Source: DATFRY01 sp963764695
GTDB lineage: Bacteria > Myxococcota_A > Polyangia > Haliangiales > Haliangiaceae
Reading direction: 5' to 3'
Assembly: GCA_963764695.1 (NCBI GenBank)
Contig: CAVXTW010000003.1
Coordinates: 682,001-746,000 of the forward strand
Length of the DNA stretch: 64,000 nt
Shown piece by piece: positions 29,633 through 39,127 of this stretch; within the stretch, counting starts at the first letter, position 1; the number at the start of each line of letters is the position of its first letter. A model generated the notes under the pieces. The model saw only the letters and a program-made list of their open reading frames with translations. It was not told where the DNA came from and did no database searches. A program made the translations under genes and the position numbers.

Positions 29633-31555
29633 TCAGGGCTTTCCGCCGCCCGACTGCAGCGCGTCGCGCTTGCTGCAGGCCGGGCGGACGCGCAGCGCAC
29701 AGGCGCGCGAGTACATGCCGATGGCCAGCTGGGCGTTCGCCGGCGTGCCCTCCCCGGTCTCGTACATGGTGCCGAGCGTCATGCACGACGGACCGTCTCC
29801 GCCGTTGCAGCCGCGCTGCAGGCAGGGAATCGCGAACGCCGAGCGCCCGTCCGCCTGGGCCCTCTCGGCGCACGAGCGGCACGATCCGGTCACGCCCATG
29901 TCGCACGCGCGGTTGTGATAGGCGAAGGCCTGGCGCGGATTCGGCGAGCGCGCTCCATCCTCGTAGAAGACGGTGGCCAGGCTGGCGCAGGCGCGCCCGA
30001 AGCCGGCCTCGCAGCCCTTCTCGAGCAGCTCGCGCCCGTCGGCGCTGCCGAAGCCGCTGGCCCGCGCGGCCGCCTCGCATGCGCGAGCCAGCCCGGCGCC
30101 GCACGCGCGCACCAGCAGCTTCTTGGCCCGCACCGCCTCGCCGGCGTCACCGTCGGCGAGCAGCATCTCGGCCAGTCCGTGACACGCCTCCGCGTCGCCG
30201 GCGTGGCACGCGCTCTCGTCGAGGTCGCGGGCAAGCTTGCTGCGCGCGGCCGCCTTCGGGTCGCTCGCGCGCGGGCCGCCGGCGCGGCGCATGCGCTCGA
30301 TGGCGCGGCAGGCCGGCCCGAAGCCGCCATCGCACGCGTCGTTGCATGCCGGGGCCTGGGTCTCCGGTCGCGTGTCGTCCGGATCGTAATAATGAGCAAG
30401 CAAGGTGCAGCAGCCGCGCGCGCTGCCCTTCTCGCATGCCTGGCCCAGCATGCGCGCACCGTTGCGCGGATCGAGGGTCACGCCGTCGCCGATCAGGAAC
30501 ATGCTGCCCAGGCGTGCACACGCGTCCTGCTCGCCCTTCTCGCACGCCTTGTCGAGCGCGGCGGCGTTCTTGCCGGTCTCGGTCGCCTTGAGCGGCGTGT
30601 TCGGATCCGCGTCGGACCCGCCGCGCGCTCCGCTGCGCCGCGCCGCGACCCGAGCGCCCCCGCGCGCGCCGGTCAGCGCGGCCAGCGGCATCGCGTTGTC
30701 GAAGCGGCCCTTGAGCTCCGGGTGCTGATCGCCGCTGGTGTCCTTGGAGACGTTGCGATAGGTGAAGTCGAACAGCTCGCGGATGGTGATGAAGCCGTCC
30801 GCGTCCTCGTCGGCTCCGCCGGCCAGGCCGCCGAGCAGGTGGTGCGTGAACACGCCGTGGCCGCCGCCCCACTTCTTGCCCTCGGCCGAGGCCTCGGTCG
30901 CGCTCGACGCGGTCAGCACCGCCGTGCCCGGCTTCGATTCGGCCAGCTGCCCGACCAGGCGGTTTGTCTCGGCCATCGCGGCGCCGCGCTTGCCCTGAAA
31001 GCCGGCGAAACCGGCCGCGCCGGCGTGACAGGCATCGGCCAGCAGCACCACGCGCCGCGCCTGCGCGCGCGAGATGGCGTACTCGATGTCGCGCTGGGGC
31101 AGCCCGGTGCCGACCAGCGCCTTGGCGTCGGTGTCGTACGACAGGTAGTAGAGATCGCCGCCCGGATCCGGCAGGCCGTGCATGGCCAGGAAGATGACGA
31201 TCATGTCGTCCGGCGCGGTGCGCCTGGAAAGCGTGTTGAGCCCGGTCAGCACCGCTGCGCGCGTCGCGTTCTCGTTGGTGAGCAGCACGCGGCGCTCGTC
31301 GGGCACGCGGCCGCCGGCGTCGCTGGCGAAGAACGCGTCAACGGCCGTCGCGTCGCGATCCGCGTACTCGAGCGCCAGGCTGGTGTCCTTGTAGTCGGAC
31401 ACGCCGACCGCCAGCACCCAGATACGCGGCACGCCCTTGCCCGCCGCGGACGACCCGGCCTCTTTCGGAGTGCGGCCGCCGCGTGTCCCTTCGGACCCTC
31501 CCGAGCAACCGGCGATGACGAGACAGGTGACGAGAGCGGCGACCGGAACGCGCAT
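29633..31555 (-). CDS. Caspase-like (C14) lipoprotein with Sel1-type repeats
   Basis: A 640-residue lipoprotein (VTCLVIAGCSGGS) with a caspase-fold domain (about residues 45-275) and a Cys-rich tail. The catalytic dyad is present: His in IVIFLAMHGLPD and Cys in VVLLADACHAG. An EF-hand-like stretch, DEDADGFITIRELFDF, follows and might bind calcium. From about residue 330 there are repeats with spaced Cys and Gly/Ala (ACEKGEQDACARLGSMFL, ACEKGSARGCCTLLA, GCEAGFGRACASLA), as in Sel1 repeats that bind proteins. Metacaspase-like enzymes cut after Arg or Lys. Here the enzyme would act outside the cytoplasm. The start was chosen for its proper signal, though the frame is open up to 31666. Confidence 0.85.
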   Translation of the reverse strand: MRVPVAALVTCLVIAGCSGGSEGTRGGRTPKEAGSSAAGKGVPRIWVLAVGVSDYKDTSLALEYADRDATAVDAFFASDAGGRVPDERRVLLTNENATRAAVLTGLNTLSRRTAPDDMIVIFLAMHGLPDPGGDLYYLSYDTDAKALVGTGLPQRDIEYAISRAQARRVVLLADACHAGAAGFAGFQGKRGAAMAETNRLVGQLAESKPGTAVLTASSATEASAEGKKWGGGHGVFTHHLLGGLAGGADEDADGFITIRELFDFTYRNVSKDTSGDQHPELKGRFDNAMPLAALTGARGGARVAARRSGARGGSDADPNTPLKATETGKNAAALDKACEKGEQDACARLGSMFLIGDGVTLDPRNGARMLGQACEKGSARGCCTLLAHYYDPDDTRPETQAPACNDACDGGFGPACRAIERMRRAGGPRASDPKAAARSKLARDLDESACHAGDAEACHGLAEMLLADGDAGEAVRAKKLLVRACGAGLARACEAAARASGFGSADGRELLEKGCEAGFGRACASLATVFYEDGARSPNPRQAFAYHNRACDMGVTGSCRSCAERAQADGRSAFAIPCLQRGCNGGDGPSCMTLGTMYETGEGTPANAQLAIGMYSRACALRVRPACSKRDALQSGGGKP

Positions 31556-31612
31556 GGCTGGCGAGTGTAACGCCCGTCGATACACGCCTCGTTCATGGAG
31601 CCGATTTATGCC

Positions 31613-31646
31613 TTGACAGTTATATACAGTCTCGTGCATATACAAT
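31613..31646 (+). promoter_or_regulatory. Promoter and AT-rich direct repeats before arsR-like gene
   Basis: TTGACA at 31613-31618 is a perfect -35 box. Two TATACA boxes follow at 31623-31628 and 31639-31644, inside two near-identical repeats (TATATACAGT and CATATACAAT) 16 bases apart. The second box would start transcription at about 31651, exactly on the GTG start codon, so the mRNA may be leaderless. The repeats are strikingly AT-rich for this genome and could be the operator of the regulator itself. The 20-base spacer to the second box is longer than ideal. Confidence 0.5.
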
Positions 31647-31650
31647 TCTC

Positions 31651-32016
31651 GTGGCACTGGCCGCATTTACAGTCCTGGCGGAGCCGACCCGGCGGCGCAT
31701 CCTGGATCTTCTCCGCGAGCAGCCGCGCTCGGTCGGCGAGCTGACCGCGACCTTGCGGCTGAGCCAGCCGGGCACGTCCAAGCACCTGCGCATCCTGCGA
31801 GAGGCCGGCCTCGTCGATGTCCGCCGCGACGCGCAGCGGCGGTTCTACGAGCTGCGCACCGCGCCGCTGGCCGAGCTCGACGCCTGGCTGGAGCCGTATC
31901 GCCACCTGTGGCCCCGGTCGCTCGACGCGCTCGGCGACCATCTGGATGAAATGGCGGACATCGATCGGGCCGGCGGGCCGGGCCGAGCGCCCGACATCGA
32001 GGAGGATGAGGAATGA
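31651..32016 (+). CDS. ArsR-family winged-helix regulator
   Basis: A 121-residue repressor-type protein with the ArsR fold: LAEPTRRRILDLLREQPRSV, then the recognition helix region LSQPGTSKHLRILREAGLVD and the wing RRDAQRRFYELR. There are no Cys residues, so it is not a metal sensor of the classical type. It belongs with the subgroup paired with SRPBCC (AHSA1) proteins, where the stop overlaps the partner start (ATGA at 32013). The GTG start lacks a ribosome site and probably coincides with the transcription start. It likely represses its own operon by binding the AT-rich repeats at 31621-31646. Confidence 0.9.
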   Translation: MALAAFTVLAEPTRRRILDLLREQPRSVGELTATLRLSQPGTSKHLRILREAGLVDVRRDAQRRFYELRTAPLAELDAWLEPYRHLWPRSLDALGDHLDEMADIDRAGGPGRAPDIEEDEE

Positions 32017-32945
32017 ACCGCACCGGCACTCTTTCCGTCATCGCCGGCCGCAACGTGCTTCGCTTCGAGCGGCGCTACCCGCACCCGGTGCAGAAGGTGT
32101 GGCGCGCGATCACCGAGCCGGCCCACCTGTCGCGCTGGTTCCCGGCCGACATGCGCATGGAGCTGCAGCTGGGCGCGAAGATCCGCTTCGTCTTCCGCGA
32201 GGCCGAGGGTGATGAGTCGGACGGCGAGATCACCGCGCTCGATCCGCCTCGGCTGTTCGAGTTCACCTGGGTCGGCGACGTGCTGCGCTGGGAGCTGGCG
32301 CCCGACGGTGGCGGCTGCCTGCTCGTCTTTCACCACACGTTCGAGGATCGCGCCGGCGCGGCAAGCTTCGCGTCCGGCTGGGAGGCGTGCCTGGCCGGTC
32401 TGGACGAGGTGCTCGGCGACACGCCGCCGGAAGAGCCGCACTGGGCCGAGCGACACGAGGAGTACGTCGAGCTGTTCGGCCTCGGCGAGGGGACCGTTCT
32501 CGATCAGGATGGCGGCCACCTGGTGCGCTTCGAGCGCCAGATGACCCTCCCGGTCGATCGCATCTGGGCCGAGCTGTGCGAGAGCGCGGCGGACACCGCC
32601 ATCCAGGTCGGCGGCGATCCACCGGTGCGCGTGACCAACCCGTACGTGGCGGCCGGTGCGGTGACCGCGGTCGAGGCGCCTACCATGATCGAGTACGAGT
32701 GGACGCGGGACGGCGCGCCGGCCGGCCGCGTGCGCTGGCAGCTCGCGCCCGGCACCGGCGGTGCGCGGCTGATCCTCACCCAGAGCGTGCCGGCCGCGGC
32801 GCCCGACGAGCGGATCACCGCGCTGGCGTCGTGGCACACGCGGCTGGAGATCTTCGCCGCCCGCCTGCGCGGCCATGAGGTCTGCCCGTGGCCGTCGCAT
32901 CGCACGGCCGAGCTCATGAAACAGTACGCCGACCGGTTGCGCTGA
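32013..32945 (+). CDS. Tandem SRPBCC (AHSA1-like) protein
   Basis: A 310-residue cytoplasmic protein made of two consecutive START-like domains. The first (about 1-150) begins RYPHPVQKVWRAITEPAHLS and contains LSRWFPADM and FEFTWVGDVLRWEL. The second (about 165-305) repeats the layout: ERQMTLPVDRIWAELC, then IEYEWTRDGAPAGRVRWQL and a C-terminal helix with WHTRLEIFAARL. Domains of this fold hold hydrophobic ligands or act as Hsp90 co-chaperone-like modules. The gene overlaps the ArsR-type regulator by four bases, so regulation by that protein is nearly certain. The ligand is not known. Confidence 0.85.
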   Translation: MNRTGTLSVIAGRNVLRFERRYPHPVQKVWRAITEPAHLSRWFPADMRMELQLGAKIRFVFREAEGDESDGEITALDPPRLFEFTWVGDVLRWELAPDGGGCLLVFHHTFEDRAGAASFASGWEACLAGLDEVLGDTPPEEPHWAERHEEYVELFGLGEGTVLDQDGGHLVRFERQMTLPVDRIWAELCESAADTAIQVGGDPPVRVTNPYVAAGAVTAVEAPTMIEYEWTRDGAPAGRVRWQLAPGTGGARLILTQSVPAAAPDERITALASWHTRLEIFAARLRGHEVCPWPSHRTAELMKQYADRLR

Positions 32946-33016
32946 CCCGGCGTCGCCCGCATCGCGTTCTGCGTGCTCGTCGTCGTCTCGGCGCGTCATG
33001 CCACGGCGTGCAGTGA

Positions 33017-33232
33017 ACGCCGCGCGCGCTTCATCTGCCGCTCCTGCGTCTGCCCGCCGCGGCCGCGCTCGGAGGCATCGTCACACCCGGCGCGCTGTGG
33101 GCGTGGGACATCGGGTGGGTCAGCTCGCTCGGCACCGCGACGACGATCGCGATTCTCGGTGTGGTCGCGTCTGCGCTCCTGCTGCACCGCGGCAAGCGAG
33201 ATTCGGACGCCCAGCTCGCGACGCGTCGCTGA
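33017..33232 (+). other. Possible small membrane-protein remnant
   Basis: Between the SRPBCC gene and the ligase, one frame is open from 33017 to the stop at 33232. It encodes a membrane-like sequence: LPAAAALGGIVTPGALWAWD, then TATTIAILGVVASALLLHRG, and a charged end. No ATG, GTG or TTG start lies upstream in the frame before a stop. Either the start is non-standard or the front has been lost by a frame change. Other frames here are Arg-rich shadows. Confidence 0.3.
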
Positions 33233-33270
33233 GGCGTGGGCGATACTCGGGCCTCGAGGAGACCCGACGC

Positions 33271-34941
33271 ATGACCGTACCTTCCGACATCGCCATCGCG
33301 CAGGCCGCCGTGCTGCGTCCCATCGCCGACGTGGCCGCCGAGCTCGGGCTCGGCCCGGACGACATCCTCCCGTACGGCCGCTACAAGGCCAAGATCTCGC
33401 CCGAGGCGATCTCTGGCCGCCAGTCGAAGGGCCGGCTGGTCCTCGTCACCGGCATCAGCCCGACGCCGGCCGGCGAGGGCAAGTCAACCTGCACGATCGG
33501 CGTGAGCCAGGCGCTGCGCAAGCTCGGTCACAAGGTGGTGGTCGCGATCCGCGAGCCTTCGCTCGGCCCGGTCTTCGGCGTCAAGGGCGGCGCGGCCGGC
33601 GGCGGCTACGCCCAGATCGTCCCGATGGACGAGATCAACCTCCACTTCACCGGCGACTTCCACGCCATCACGTCGGCGCACAACCTCCTGTCGGCCATGC
33701 TGGACAACCACATCCATCACGGCAACCCGCTCGGCCTCGACACGCGCCACATCACGTGGCCGCGCACCATGGACATGAACGACCGCTCGCTGCGATCGAT
33801 CATCGTCGGGCTGGGCGGAACCAACGGCGGCCCGTCGCGCGAGGACCGCTTCGTCATCGTGCCGGGCAGCGAGATCATGGCGATCCTGTGTCTGGCGCGC
33901 GACCTGCCGGACCTCGAGGCGCGCCTGGCCCGCATCATCGTCGGCATCACGCGCGACAAGAAGCCGGTGCGCGCAGCGGACCTCAAGGCCAGCGGCGCCA
34001 TGACGTTGCTGCTCAAGGACGCCATGCTGCCCAACCTGGTGCAGACGCTCGAGGGCGGCCCGGCGCTGGTGCACGGCGGCCCGTTCGGCAACATCGCGCA
34101 CGGCTGCAACTCGCTGGCCGCCACGCGCCTGGCGCTCTCGCTCGGCGACATCGTGCTGACCGAGGCGGGCTTCGGCGCCGACCTGGGCGCGGAGAAGTTC
34201 TTCCACATCAAGTGCCGCTTCGGCGGGCTCAAGCCGGAGGCCGCGGTGGTGGTGGCGACCATCCGCGCGCTCAAGATGCACGGCGGCGTCAAGAAGGAGA
34301 ATCTTTCCAAGCCGGACGTGGCGGCGCTCCAGCGCGGCATGGTCAACCTCGAGGCGCACGTCAGGAACGTGCAGAAGTTCGGCGTGCCGGTGGTCGTCGC
34401 GCTCAACCGCTTCCTGTCCGACTCCGAGGAGGAGCAGGCCGCCGTGCTCACCGCGGCGCGCAGCTGGGACGCGCGCGCGGCCCTGTCCGACGTGTGGGCG
34501 CGCGGCGGCGACGGCGGCGTCGAGGTGGCCCACGAGATCCTGGCCGCGCTGGCCGACGGCACCGCGGACTTCCACCCGCTCTACGACTCGGCCCTGCCCA
34601 TCAAGCAGAAGATCGAGGCGGTGGCCACGCAGATCTACGGCGCCGACGGCGTCAACTACACCCACAAGGCGGAGAAGTCGATCGCCCAGTGCGAGGAGAT
34701 GGGTCTCGGCAACACGCCGGTGTGCATGGCCAAGACGCAGTACTCGTTCAGCGACGATCCGACGAAGCTCGGCCGTCCGTCCGGCTTCCAGATCCACGTC
34801 CGCGACGTCTACCCGTCGGCGGGCGCCGGCTTCGTCGTGGCCCTGGCCGGCGAGATCATGACCATGCCCGGCCTCAGCAAGCACCCGAGCGCCGAGTCCA
34901 TCCGCGTTCACCCGAACGGGACAATCGAGGGCCTGTTCTAG
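33271..34941 (+). CDS. fhs: Formate-tetrahydrofolate ligase
   Basis: A 556-residue enzyme, the usual family length. It joins formate to tetrahydrofolate using ATP, giving 10-formyl-THF for purine, fMet and one-carbon metabolism. The ATG at 33271 follows GAGGAGA. Visible motifs are the P-loop TPAGEGKSTCTIG (about residues 65-77), REPSLGPVFGVKGGAAGGGY, the segment DFHAITSAHNLL, and near the end YPSAGAGFVVALAGEIMTMP with MPGLSKHPSA. The frame is open further upstream to 32998, but that extension is Arg-rich and lacks homology. It is a housekeeping gene; the small lipoprotein gene follows 18 bases later. Confidence 0.97.
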   Translation: MTVPSDIAIAQAAVLRPIADVAAELGLGPDDILPYGRYKAKISPEAISGRQSKGRLVLVTGISPTPAGEGKSTCTIGVSQALRKLGHKVVVAIREPSLGPVFGVKGGAAGGGYAQIVPMDEINLHFTGDFHAITSAHNLLSAMLDNHIHHGNPLGLDTRHITWPRTMDMNDRSLRSIIVGLGGTNGGPSREDRFVIVPGSEIMAILCLARDLPDLEARLARIIVGITRDKKPVRAADLKASGAMTLLLKDAMLPNLVQTLEGGPALVHGGPFGNIAHGCNSLAATRLALSLGDIVLTEAGFGADLGAEKFFHIKCRFGGLKPEAAVVVATIRALKMHGGVKKENLSKPDVAALQRGMVNLEAHVRNVQKFGVPVVVALNRFLSDSEEEQAAVLTAARSWDARAALSDVWARGGDGGVEVAHEILAALADGTADFHPLYDSALPIKQKIEAVATQIYGADGVNYTHKAEKSIAQCEEMGLGNTPVCMAKTQYSFSDDPTKLGRPSGFQIHVRDVYPSAGAGFVVALAGEIMTMPGLSKHPSAESIRVHPNGTIEGLF

Positions 34942-34959
34942 GAAACGGGGCGACTCACG

Positions 34960-35244
34960 GTGAGGACGCTGATCCTGGCGCTCGGGTGCATGCTCGGATC
35001 GACCGCCTGCATCATGGACGACGACGGCAGTGACTCGCGGCAGATCATTCGCGACGATTGCCACGTCGGCGGCTGCAGCAATCAGCTCTGCAGTGACGAG
35101 CCCGACGTGGTCAGCACCTGTGAGTGGGTCCCCGAGTACGAGTGCTACCGGACCGCCACCTGCGAGCGCCAGGACGACGGAGCCTGTGGCTGGACCGAGA
35201 CGCCGGATCTGCAGGCATGCCTGACCCAAGACCGGCGCGAGTGA
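34960..35244 (+). CDS. Small lipoprotein with eight-cysteine cluster domain
   Basis: A 94-residue protein starting with GTG at 34960 behind GGAAACGGGG. A lipoprotein signal (LALGCMLGSTACIMDDD) is followed by a compact Cys-rich domain: CHVGGCSNQLCSDEP, then VVSTCEWVPEYECYRTATCE and GACGWTETPDLQACL. The eight Cys and the words STCEW, EYECYR and GWT match the eight-cysteine-cluster domain found in small secreted bacterial proteins. The domain should be disulphide-bonded in the periplasm or on the surface. No biochemical role is known to me. It may ride on the ligase transcript, but there is no functional link. Confidence 0.8.
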   Translation: MRTLILALGCMLGSTACIMDDDGSDSRQIIRDDCHVGGCSNQLCSDEPDVVSTCEWVPEYECYRTATCERQDDGACGWTETPDLQACLTQDRRE

Positions 35245-35365
35245 GCGGCAGGACTCGCGGCGGTCGCGAATGCGGCGGCCTCCCGCGCCCGGACGCGGAG
35301 TGGCCCATTTTCGGTCGCCTGCGGCGCGCGGCTGACCCATTCTGCGCCAGGTCCGGAGGGGGGCC

Positions 35366-35472
35366 GTGCGAGTTCTCTTGAAAGCCTCGGCGGTTGTATC
35401 CACTCTACTCGCGGCCGTGCCGGCATGTTTCCTGGATCGAGCCGGCCCGTGCTGCAGCGGAGGTCGTCCACC

Positions 35473-35497
<25 letters not shown>
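35366..35497 (+). CDS. Possible 43-residue Cys-rich lipoprotein or leader
   Basis: The GTG at 35366 sits two bases after GGAGGGGGG. The peptide has a signal-like core and lipobox (VVSTLLAAVPACFLD) and four more Cys (GPCCSGGRPPCRAG). Its end overlaps the first 25 bases of the amylase gene in another frame. It could be a short exported peptide or a leader peptide whose translation affects the amylase start. Length and lack of homology keep the confidence low. Confidence 0.35.
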
Positions 35498-37224
<1,727 letters not shown>

Positions 37225-37237
37225 ACGAATTCCCGGG

Positions 37238-38362
37238 TCATCGAGCAACACACGCGCGCGGCCTCGCGAACGACTCCTTCCACCGCAAGAACGGGCGCTC
37301 GACGACGTAGTACGACAGGCTGGCGAGCGCGAAGGCGCCGCCGACCATCAGAAGCAGCCTGATGGGCAATGCCAGTCCCATTCGATCGGCCCACATGCCG
37401 CCGAAATAGAACGTCACCACGTGCCATAAATACAGGCTGTAGGACAGGCGGCCGATCCACACCATGACGGCGTACCCCATCCACGCCGCCACCGGCCGGG
37501 ATGGGCGAATCAGCGCCATCATCACGGCGGCCGTCAACACCGCCACGATGGTGAGCCCGCCGCGGTACATGAAGGGGCTGAGGATCGACGCGCTCACCGA
37601 CATGACGGCGAGCACGAGCGCGCCGGCCATCGCGAGCGACCCGCGCGCGATGCGGCTCTCCGGGAGCGCGCCCATCGACGCGAGCATGGCGAGGAGGCAT
37701 CCGATCATGAGGCCGTCGGCGCGCGTGTCCGTGGCGAAGTAGCAGCGAAGGAAGGAAGGCCACACCGCCCCGCTGTCCCACAGCCCGGCGCGCAGCAGCG
37801 CGGATCCGGCGGCGACCACGGCCAGCAGGATGGCGATCCGGCCGCGACCCAGCCCGGCACCGAGCATGGCCCGGAGCGCGAAGGGCCAGAGCAGGTAGAA
37901 GTGCTCCTCGACGCACAGCGACCACACGTGGGTGATCACGACGCGCGAGAGGTCCGCGACGTGTCCGAGCGCGATGAGCCAGTTGAGGCCATAGCCCAGC
38001 GCCCATCCGGCCATGCGCAGATCGAGGAAGGAGGCCAGCTCGGGCCGGATCACGTGGGTGAAGAGCGCCAGCGCGACAACGAACGTGAACAGCGCCGGCA
38101 GCAGCCTCAGCGCGCGTCGGATGTAGAAGCGGCCCAGGTGGATGGCGCCGGTGTCATCCCACTCCCTGAGCAGGATGGACGTGATCAGAAAGCCACTGAG
38201 CACGAAGAAGATGTCGACGCCGAAGAATCCCCCCTCCAGCGACGGGACATTTCCGAGGCGCAGGTGAAATCCGAGCACGAGCAGGACCGCGACGGCGCGC
38301 AGGCCGTCGAGCGGAGGATGGTGACCGAGGCGGAACGCGGTGCTTTCGGCGGAGACGGGCAT
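37238..38362 (-). CDS. Acyltransferase 3 family membrane protein
   Basis: A 374-residue multi-pass membrane protein of the OafA/YrhL type, which moves acyl groups (often acetyl) from the cytoplasm to sugars of surface polymers. The start at 38362 follows AAGGAAG; an in-frame ATG at 38380 is possible. Family marks are the opening LDGLRAVAVLLVLGFH with the active-site His, GGFFGVDIFFVLSGFLIT, the segment YIRRALRLLPAL, and the VWSLCVEEHFYLLWP motif. About ten hydrophobic helices follow. No sugar-polymer genes are close by, so the substrate is unknown. It is transcribed away from the GNAT gene. Confidence 0.92.
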   Translation of the reverse strand: MPVSAESTAFRLGHHPPLDGLRAVAVLLVLGFHLRLGNVPSLEGGFFGVDIFFVLSGFLITSILLREWDDTGAIHLGRFYIRRALRLLPALFTFVVALALFTHVIRPELASFLDLRMAGWALGYGLNWLIALGHVADLSRVVITHVWSLCVEEHFYLLWPFALRAMLGAGLGRGRIAILLAVVAAGSALLRAGLWDSGAVWPSFLRCYFATDTRADGLMIGCLLAMLASMGALPESRIARGSLAMAGALVLAVMSVSASILSPFMYRGGLTIVAVLTAAVMMALIRPSRPVAAWMGYAVMVWIGRLSYSLYLWHVVTFYFGGMWADRMGLALPIRLLLMVGGAFALASLSYYVVERPFLRWKESFARPRACVAR

Positions 38363-38469
38363 GGCTGACTTCCTTGGCATGTTCCACGATGGCGGTACAC
38401 ATGGATCGCGAGAGGCTCAATCGAGCTACTCCGCAATTGAATGGATGATTGCCAATCTGGAGAGGACCA

Positions 38470-39115
38470 ATGGACGTTAGAACTCGGCGGGCGACGGCGA
38501 ATGACGCGGCGTTTCTGGCCTGGACGATGCTGACGGCTTCACGGTCGCACCTGCCCCGGGCCATGTGGGACGTGACTCTCGACCGGCCGGAAGCGGAGTG
38601 CCTCGCGTTCCTCACCCGGCTGGCGCTGACCGGGACGCGCTCCTGGAGCCACCACTCTCGCTTTCTCGTCGCGGAGGTCAACGGCCGGTCGGCGGCTGCC
38701 CTGTGCGGTTACGATCCGGTCGAGGACGGAACATCCAGCTTCATGGAGTCGGTCGGTGAGGCCGCCGCGGAGGTCGGCTGGAGCGCCGCCGAGGTGGGCG
38801 CGATGTGGGAGCGCTCCGGGCCAATCGTCCTCTGTCGATCGGAGGACGCCGAGGGGGCGTGGATCGTCGAGAACGTCGCGGCGCTGCCGACGTACCGCCG
38901 GTACGGACTGGTGAACCGGTTGCTGAGGGAGGTCCTCGACGAGGGTCGGCTTCGAGGTCATCGGATCGCCCAGTTCAACGATGCTCATCGGCAACACCCC
39001 GGCGCAGATGGCGTACGAGAAGGTGGGCTTCGTTGTCGATGAGGAGAAGAGACATCCGGAGTTCGAGGCGGTCATCGGGGCGCCCGGCATGATGCGGCTG
39101 CTCCGCCCCCTGTAG
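38470..39115 (+). CDS. GNAT-family N-acetyltransferase, frameshifted
   Basis: The ATG at 38470 follows GGAGAGG. The protein starts DVRTRRATANDAAFLAW and has the acetyl-CoA-binding region ENVAALPTYRRYGLVNRLLR, though the usual Q/RxxGxG/A loop reads RRYGLV. One extra A in TTCAACG at 38977-38978 throws the frame. Without it the text continues IAQFTMLIGNTPAQMAYEKV with GFVVDEEKRH, the expected C-terminal half with the conserved Asn and Tyr, to the TAG at 39113. Total about 214 residues. The acceptor substrate is unknown. It converges with the amidase gene. Confidence 0.75.
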
Positions 39116-39127
39116 CGCGGAGAGCCG

